Translations under genes and position numbers: made by a program
Shown: positions 58,932 through 64,000 of the stretch, piece by piece
Numbering within the stretch: position 1 is the first letter of the stretch
Layout of the letters: the number at the start of each line of letters is the position of its first letter
Notes under the pieces: model-generated
Databases searched by the model: none
Told to the model about the DNA's origin: nothing
The model's input: only the letters and a program-made list of their open reading frames with translations
NCBI RefSeq assembly: GCF_963920485.1
Contig: NZ_OY986431.1
Span: forward strand, 2,471,351 to 2,535,350
Direction: 5' to 3'
Source of the DNA: Cyanobium usitatum str. Tous
GTDB lineage: Bacteria; Cyanobacteriota; Cyanobacteriia; PCC-6307; Cyanobiaceae
DNA: 64,000 bases

Positions 58932-59669
58932 TCAGTTGCAGTCGCTCCGCTTGGTGTAGGTGATCGACTGATAACGGCCGTCGGTGGTGCGAATGGTCAC
59001 GCAGTTGTTCGTGTAGGGCTGCTCCCAGTAGGTGAAGGAACTGTCGGCCAGCTTGGTGCCACCGCGGTAGGTGTAGCCTTTCGATGTCAGGGTTCCTTCG
59101 GCCTGCCCTCCCCTGGCGCCCACCAGCGATTGCAGATCGGACACCGGAGCACCTTCACGGTCAGGCTCCGTGGTGGTGACCGGCTTGCCTGAGATCAGGC
59201 CGCCGATCAGGGCACCCACCGCCGCACCCAGCAGGGAGCCGGCGTCAGCCTTCTGGGGGGGGTCATCGAAGCGGACATCGGGATTCTGGACCTGGTCGAG
59301 ACGCACCGAGAGCCTGCGGGCTTCGCCATCGTTCCAGCTGAAGACCTCATGATCCGCCTGAGCCTTGTGCTTCACGTTGCGGACACCGGCGTAGGTCTGC
59401 ACGCTCAGGGCCTGCACGCCTGGGCCGGAGAAGTTGAAATCCGTGCCGTCATCGAGCTTGACGACGTAGGCATCGGTGTTGCCTGCCTTTTTGTGCTTGA
59501 AGGTGCAGTGCCCATTGAAGGCTTCGTAGCCACCGCTCATCAGCTTGCAACGGCCCTGGGCCCTGACCAGCACTTCGGCCATGGCCGCTGGGGCGAAGGG
59601 GGCGGAAAGCCCCGCCAGAAGAAGGCCCGCGCCGAGGGCTGCAGAGGTTTGACGAAACCTACGATTCAT
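58932..59669 (-). CDS. Hypothetical exported protein
   Basis: 245 residues with a signal peptide (ALGAGLLLAGLSAPFAPAAMA, cut near residue 31). The mature part starts EVLVRAQGRCKLMSGGYEAF. A Gly/Ala-rich stretch (SLLGAAVGALIGGLISGKP, residues ~145-163) may insert in a membrane. Four cysteines (two early, two at the C-terminus) could form disulfides. Not recognised. Confidence 0.75.
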   Translation of the reverse strand: MNRRFRQTSAALGAGLLLAGLSAPFAPAAMAEVLVRAQGRCKLMSGGYEAFNGHCTFKHKKAGNTDAYVVKLDDGTDFNFSGPGVQALSVQTYAGVRNVKHKAQADHEVFSWNDGEARRLSVRLDQVQNPDVRFDDPPQKADAGSLLGAAVGALIGGLISGKPVTTTEPDREGAPVSDLQSLVGARGGQAEGTLTSKGYTYRGGTKLADSSFTYWEQPYTNNCVTIRTTDGRYQSITYTKRSDCN

Positions 59670-59774
59670 AGTTGATGCTGAAAGTGAAATTCTGATCAGA
59701 CCGCCTCATTGACAGTCCACGTTTTACGCACAACACACGCTTCAGGGCTAGGCCAAGCCGATTGGACCCTTTGC

Positions 59775-60068
59775 TCACCGACTTGCCCCGATGGTTCCCC
59801 TGATCAACCCGTACAGCGTGAGCGCGCCCAGCAGCGGCCAGATCAGCAGCAGATCGACCCGGATGTTGGCCTCCGGCGTGCGCAGCTGCACCAGCGCTTC
59901 CCAGGCGGCATACAACCCCCAGCCCGCGGAGGACCACAGCAGAGGCTGGGCCGATCGCCTGCTGATGGCCCCGGAGAAGCGCAGCAGGGACCAGCCAGCC
60001 AGCAGGACCAGAGCCACGATCAGACTGTGTCCGGGTTGTCCGACCAGAAGTTCAGCGAGGAGGGCCAC
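59775..60068 (-). CDS. Small membrane protein
   Basis: 97 residues, GTG start. Three hydrophobic spans (SLIVALVLLAGWSLLRF, PLLWSSAGWGLYAAWEAL, VDLLLIWPLLGALTLYGLI). Not recognised. Confidence 0.6.
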   Translation of the reverse strand: MALLAELLVGQPGHSLIVALVLLAGWSLLRFSGAISRRSAQPLLWSSAGWGLYAAWEALVQLRTPEANIRVDLLLIWPLLGALTLYGLIRGTIGASR

Positions 60069-60119
60069 CGTTCACGACCGAGGGCTCCCACAGGAGCGTG
60101 AGAGTTTCCTTACCTAGAA

Positions 60120-60398
60120 CAGAATGCCGCCACAAGCGAGAAGGCACTGCTGCAGCTGCCCATCCTTGACCAGGAACGAGCTGATGAACGGTGCCTTGGA
60201 GGCCCGGCTGGTCATGGCACTGCGCCAGGCCGGGCGGCTCACAGTGGGTGCTGGCCTGGTGAGCGACGCACCGGAGTTCTCCCTAGGAGCGGCGACAGCA
60301 ACGCCAAGCCCTCCGGTGGCACCCGCCAAGTGACCTACAAACTGGTGCCCGGCGAGGCGATGTGGCAACTCAAGCCGGTGTATTCCGCCCAGTTCTGA
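60120..60398 (+). pseudogene. Possible gene remnant
   Basis: Protein-like segments fall in more than one frame: ALLQLPILDQERADE, then EARLVMALRQAGRLTVGAGL, and at the end TRQVTYKLVPGEAMWQLKP before a stop at 60396. Together they suggest a decayed gene of unknown family. No complete frame exists. Confidence 0.3.
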
Positions 60399-60418
60399 GC
60401 GGAAGGCCCCCAGACACC

Positions 60419-60796
60419 TCAGCCCCGCCGTGACCGGTTCGCCTGGAGCATCAGGCCGATCACGATCGCGGCAGCCGATTGCAGCATTGGCACGACGATC
60501 ACGGTCATCCGCTGCACCAGTCGGTGCGCGGGCACCGTGTGAAAGCGGTAGCTGTCCAGTCCAAGCAGGATTGTGCCTGCCAGGGAAAGCACCAGCACGG
60601 CAGCAAACAGCACTGCTGAGAGGCGCCGGCGCTCACGGTCCCGCCAGGCCAGCAGTCCCAGCAGAAGGTAGGGGGCAAGCAGGAAGACCAGGAACGGCAG
60701 ATCGCCCATCCGGACGCCGGGGACACCCGTGATCACAAGGATCAGGCTCGTGAGTGCGGCAAGCGTGCACACGCTCCGCGTGGGGTGATCGGCCAT
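60419..60796 (-). CDS. Hypothetical membrane protein
   Basis: 125 residues from ATG at 60796 (MADHPTRSVCTLAALTSLIL). Four hydrophobic segments separated by short charged loops (WRDRERRRLS after the second). Not recognised. Confidence 0.6.
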   Translation of the reverse strand: MADHPTRSVCTLAALTSLILVITGVPGVRMGDLPFLVFLLAPYLLLGLLAWRDRERRRLSAVLFAAVLVLSLAGTILLGLDSYRFHTVPAHRLVQRMTVIVVPMLQSAAAIVIGLMLQANRSRRG

Positions 60797-60944
60797 GGTC
60801 ACGATCGAAATGCCCCCAGGAACGACCAAGCCGAGAGGATCAACAGCATGGGCCAGATTCCCCGACAGACATGGGGACAAAGGCAGGTCCATGTGGTCAC
60901 GCGCTGTGGCTTCAGGGCTTCACTGGGGATACTGCTTCCCAGCT

Positions 60945-61298
60945 CTACAGGTGCTGGAGCCGCCACCTCTGGCTGCGCTTGACGCAGTCCCGCATCCTCT
61001 CCTGGGCTCTCCAGCACTGATCCATGCTCTCCACCCAGCGCCGCTGGTCCTCCATCAGAGCCTCGCGCTGGGCTTCCGTGGAGGAGGCATCGTTCTGCAG
61101 GCGGAGGAAGGCGGCGCGCAGCTCCCCGTCAATGGCGGTGAGTTCGGCGTCCCTGCAGATGAGCACGATGCACGAGGCTGCGCTGCCCGAAGGCTGGCAG
61201 TGGATCGTTTCTCCATCGAATGAGTCGGGTGGTGGCGGGATCGCTCCTGCCGGGAGCGCACCCAGCACAGAGGTGGCTACGAACGAAACTGCCTTCAT
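60945..61298 (-). CDS. LprI-like exported protein
   Basis: 117 residues from ATG at 61298 (MKAVSFVATSVLGALPAGA, a signal peptide). The mature part has IVLICRDAELTAIDGELRAA followed by LMEDQRRWVESMDQCW, the lysozyme-inhibitor LprI-like pattern with paired cysteines. The product is probably periplasmic. Lysozyme inhibition is a family property and has not been shown here. Confidence 0.7.
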   Translation of the reverse strand: MKAVSFVATSVLGALPAGAIPPPPDSFDGETIHCQPSGSAASCIVLICRDAELTAIDGELRAAFLRLQNDASSTEAQREALMEDQRRWVESMDQCWRAQERMRDCVKRSQRWRLQHL

Positions 61299-61469
61299 CC
61301 ACTGCAAGAACCAGGGAGGGGGTTGTCGAGGATGTCGCCGAGCACCCGTTGTGACCGACGAGCTACTCACGACCATCCCCCCCGGACCGCTTAGGGAATT
61401 CAATCCTGGCGACCCATGAACGGCCAGGCCCGCAGCCGCTGTTCAGGTCCCCTGTGGAGTGAGCCGGCA

Positions 61470-61790
61470 TCAGATTCCCCCAGGCTCGCGGACCGGCTTC
61501 TCCCAGTACACGTTGAGCACGTAGCCGGGGCGCTTGAAGGAGGGGCCAGCACCTTCACGGTTGGTGCGTTCGTAGGTCTTGCCCTCCTCGGCGGCAGGGA
61601 AGGCAAACGCGTAATGATTGAAATGATCGATGTAGACGTTTCCCTGCATCTGGGACCAGGTACAGCTTCCTTTGAGCATTTCGCCGTTGGTGCGAACCAT
61701 CTCGCAATACGCCTTGGCGGAGTCGGCCAGGGCAGGGGTGGCGATAGCGCTGGTGGCGATGGCCAGAGCGCTGATTGTGGTGCGGATCAT
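61470..61790 (-). CDS. Small exported protein
   Basis: 106 residues, with signal peptide (MIRTTISALAIATSAIATPA, cut near residue 22). Two cysteines (YCEMVRTNGEMLKGSCTW) probably form a disulfide. The rest has aromatic beta-like segments. Not recognised. Confidence 0.7.
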   Translation of the reverse strand: MIRTTISALAIATSAIATPALADSAKAYCEMVRTNGEMLKGSCTWSQMQGNVYIDHFNHYAFAFPAAEEGKTYERTNREGAGPSFKRPGYVLNVYWEKPVREPGGI

Positions 61791-62172
61791 TGGTTGCCGT
61801 GCTTGTTGTTTGAGCAGTTCAGGCAGTCGTCCCAGACCTCCAGCGTCGGCTGAATCAGGTTCACTGCATCATTCGAAACCTATTTGTAGGCGCTGCTGCG
61901 GCCGATCGGTACGATTCTGGCCGCTCAGCCCCAATCCATGAGCCCTGTGAACTGGACCCCAATGCTGAACCAGCCCGCATCGAGGAGCTTCTGCCACTGC
62001 TCGATCGCCTGCTTACGGGGAAGCCCCACTCGCGGCTCTGGAAGAGCTGGCTGACCAGGGATCGGCTCTCCCAGATCGATGAAGACAGCAGCCTCGCAGC
62101 GTGATGCAGAGCCACGGTGGAAGCGCGGGGCAATGGGGGGCGCCTATGCCCTGGCGGCGGCACCAGTGAGCT
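61791..62172. other. Stretch without a supportable gene
   Basis: An open plus-strand frame ends at 62104 and reads EPARIEELLPLLDRLLTGKP, which looks protein-like, but it has no start codon. It may be a remnant. Confidence 0.4.
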
Positions 62173-62424
62173 CTACCGGGCCGGCTTCGTGACCAGCGGC
62201 CACAGCTCCCACCGCTGAGCAGCAGCGTTCAGCAGCCCAGAAAGGCCCGGCAGCGCATGGGCCCGCTCAGCAGGCACGAAACGGGGCTTTTGGACGGGAC
62301 GGCCGGAGCGGCCGTAGTGCTGCGTGATGCGCTTCTCCATCCCGATCGCATGGGCAGCTGCAAAGGCCAGGGCAGAGAACCCGGCCAGGGCAAGCAAATG
62401 CAGGCGCGACGGCCTACTCCCCAT
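62173..62424 (-). CDS. Small hypothetical protein
   Basis: 83 residues. An N-terminal hydrophobic segment (LHLLALAGFSALAFAAAHAI) could be a signal or anchor. The tail is basic. Its start overlaps the end of the upstream SH3-like gene by 11 bases. Not recognised. Confidence 0.45.
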   Translation of the reverse strand: MGSRPSRLHLLALAGFSALAFAAAHAIGMEKRITQHYGRSGRPVQKPRFVPAERAHALPGLSGLLNAAAQRWELWPLVTKPAR

Positions 62425-63013
62425 CCCCCAGGAAGATCAGCGAATCCCGGTTCACCCACAGCACCCGGCCGCTCTGGCCTGGGTAGCCCACCCGGCACCA
62501 GGTGCCCTGGCTGTTTGAGGTGCACGCCAGCTTGTCGAGCGTTTCCCCCGACACCCCCATCCCCGCGATCGCGGCGCCGTAGTTGGGCTTGGCGTACAGG
62601 GTCACCGTGGGCTGACCATGGCCGCTGAGTTTCACCTTGCTGTGGGCCTGGTGATCCACGGCCGCTGCGGGCCGACTCTTGACGTTGGAGACGGCGATTC
62701 GGTTGCCATCGCCGTTCTGCTCGCTGAGCGTGAAGCTGTGGTGGCCGCTCATCAGCCAGATGCGGCCCTGCTCATCACGCATGCGGCGGTTGTCGGTGGT
62801 GGGTGGACCGGCCGGCACGAAGCGATAGATGGCACTGCCGCTGAAGCTGATCTCAAATCCCCCGTTACCCCAGGGCTTCACCTGACAGGTCTGCTTGCTG
62901 TCGTTCATCCAGCAGTCCAGCGTCTGGGCGGCCGTGGCAGGACGCACCAGGGAGGCCCCGGCGATGACACTCGCGCTGACAGCAGCGATGGCGAGGAAGC
63001 GGCGGTGGAGCAT
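62414..63013 (-). CDS. Exported protein with SH3-like C-terminal domain
   Basis: 199 residues from ATG at 63013 (MLHRRFLAIAAVSASVIAGA, signal peptide). The C-terminal ~70 residues (VTLYAKPNYGAAIAGMGVSG, then WCRVGYPGQSGRVLWVNRDS) fit a bacterial SH3 domain, often a cell-wall or surface ligand binder. The longer open frame upstream overlaps the divergent gene at 63080 and is rejected. Confidence 0.7.
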   Translation of the reverse strand: MLHRRFLAIAAVSASVIAGASLVRPATAAQTLDCWMNDSKQTCQVKPWGNGGFEISFSGSAIYRFVPAGPPTTDNRRMRDEQGRIWLMSGHHSFTLSEQNGDGNRIAVSNVKSRPAAAVDHQAHSKVKLSGHGQPTVTLYAKPNYGAAIAGMGVSGETLDKLACTSNSQGTWCRVGYPGQSGRVLWVNRDSLIFLGDGE

Positions 63014-63079
63014 GCGTGAGCAAAGGAAAGCCAATCGATTATCCAGGTGGGTGTAGCAATCCCCCGCCACCAGCAGGCC

Positions 63080-63370
63080 ATGACACACCCGGACATCCCT
63101 GCCCTGGAGGCCCTCAGCCGCGACTACAGCGAGACGCCCCGGCGGGTGCTGTTTGTGCTGGGCTCCGGGAAGAGCCCAGCGGTGGAGGTGTTTGAGGCTG
63201 CAGCGCAGCAGCGCTCCACCAGCATCGATCCCCAGCACCTGGCGGAGATGGCCGCCGGCAGGCGCCGCTCGCTGACGCTCTGCACCCCGATGCAGATGGT
63301 GCCTGAGATCGTGCGCTCGCTTGCCCACAGCAATGTGGCCGTGTACCAGGTGCAGATGTTGGAGGTGTGA
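63080..63370 (+). CDS. Hypothetical protein
   Basis: 96 residues from ATG at 63080 (MTHPDIPALEALSRDYSETP). RRVLFVLGSGKSPAVEVFEA is strand-helix-like, but GSGKS here is not a full P-loop. The Met-rich middle (LCTPMQMVPEIVRSLAHSNV) is typical of soluble proteins. Not recognised. Confidence 0.55.
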   Translation: MTHPDIPALEALSRDYSETPRRVLFVLGSGKSPAVEVFEAAAQQRSTSIDPQHLAEMAAGRRRSLTLCTPMQMVPEIVRSLAHSNVAVYQVQMLEV

Positions 63371-63378
63371 GTCCAGAC

Positions 63379-63729
63379 TCACTCCATCGTGCGCACGGGG
63401 GTGGTGCACCAGCGGCTGCGGCCGATGCCGGCAGCACTCTGGAAGCGATCGTCGCGGAAGTCCGCTCGGCCGGTTCTGGGCTCAATGCGGGCCACCCGCC
63501 AGAGCTCCTGCTCGCAGTTGATCGTGACGGTGATGCGGGTGCCGTCGGTGGCGTTGATCCGCACGAAGCGCACACCGTCGTAGAGGCCCAGGGGCTGGCC
63601 GCCCGCTGCCTGAAGCAGCACCGCCAGGTTGCTGCCTGCCGGGGCTGCCAATGCGGCAGCCGGGTGGCTGACAAGGCAGCCGGCGATGGCCGTGAGCACC
63701 AGTGGGAGCCGGGAGAACAGGCTGGTCAT
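63379..63729 (-). CDS. Small exported protein
   Basis: 116 residues from ATG at 63729 (MTSLFSRLPLVLTAIAGCLV, signal peptide, cut near ALA at ~29). Mature part: YDGVRFVRINATDGTRITVT and a C-terminal RSRWCTTPVRTME; two cysteines. The convergent gene ends eight bases away. Confidence 0.6.
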   Translation of the reverse strand: MTSLFSRLPLVLTAIAGCLVSHPAAALAAPAGSNLAVLLQAAGGQPLGLYDGVRFVRINATDGTRITVTINCEQELWRVARIEPRTGRADFRDDRFQSAAGIGRSRWCTTPVRTME

Positions 63730-63814
63730 GGGGAAGAGGCGCGGCGACTCTGAAAACCAGCTCCCAGCATGACAATCTGTCTGGTGGCAAATCCGTCTGG
63801 AGAAAAGGCCCACG

Positions 63815-64000
63815 ATGCGCACCTGTCTCCACCTGCTGCTGGCTGCCTCCCTGGTGCCGCTGCTGCTGCCGCTGCCGGCACAAGCAGCGGAGGTCTGCAC
63901 CCCTTCAGAAGGGCCCTTGCAGGAGCTGAAGTGTGAAGATAGTGGTAGGAACCGTTGCGGCCGTGCCGATGGCCCCAACAAACATCTCAAGCTTCCAAGG
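63815..64000 (+). CDS. Exported protein, cut by the window end
   Basis: 62 codons visible with no stop. A signal peptide (LHLLLAASLVPLLLPLPAQA) is followed by a Cys-containing mature part (EVCTPSEGPLQELKCEDSGR). The family cannot be named from the visible part. Confidence 0.55.
   Translation, partial: MRTCLHLLLAASLVPLLLPLPAQAAEVCTPSEGPLQELKCEDSGRNRCGRADGPNKHLKLPR

Overview
The window looks like chromosome of a high-GC freshwater picocyanobacterium (Cyanobium/Synechococcus type). The support is a run of recognisable housekeeping genes (alaS, speA, ndk, thiO, gatB, coaE, argJ, an ABC1-family kinase) with cyanobacterial hypothetical genes between them. No rRNA, tRNA or CRISPR array was recognised. 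All identifications are from reading the sequence and no database was searched.

Layout. 1-2.76 kb: an IS5-family transposase followed by an IS256-family element with an unusually structured 3' region. 2.9-9.2 kb: minus-strand genes, hsp20 and then an overlapping operon reading SNF2 helicase, HepT toxin, MntA antitoxin, SWIM zinc-finger protein, MEKHLA protein, HEAIH protein. 9.2-24.7 kb: core genes, with a broken GAF/HD-GYP gene at 14.7-16.5 kb and a Phd/PIN toxin-antitoxin pair coupled to thiO.

24.7-53.3 kb: an integrated genomic island of about 28.6 kb. A tyrosine recombinase sits at its right end. An 18-bp direct repeat marks both ends, and the target is the last codons of argJ, which the element restores with a new stop codon. 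Repeats built on GCTTACGG flank the core on both sides, as integrase arm sites do. The left third carries small unknown genes, an outer-membrane barrel, a broken RAYT transposase and a set of small genes led by extended -10 promoters and a shared 5' hairpin. The middle is organised around a Rad52-like annealing gene. One intact copy is followed by cargo 1 (unknown gene, AAA+ ATPase, secreted nuclease, acetyltransferase). A truncated and diverged copy, fused in frame to a fragment of another small gene, is followed by cargo 2, a 3,263-residue secreted lectin/cadherin/RTX protein. A third fragment starts within about ten bases of that gene's stop. The right third is AT-richer, with overlapping small genes, a T4-late-type TATAAATA box and other phage-like features.

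53.3-64 kb: chromosome again, with small membrane proteins, an ABC1 kinase operon and a diguanylate cyclase gene whose 5' end is lost at an IS1595-family element. The same element has removed the 5' end of a divergent GlsB/YeaQ gene. The last 5 kb hold a series of small exported or membrane proteins. Both cyclic-di-GMP genes in the window (HD-GYP and GGDEF) are damaged.
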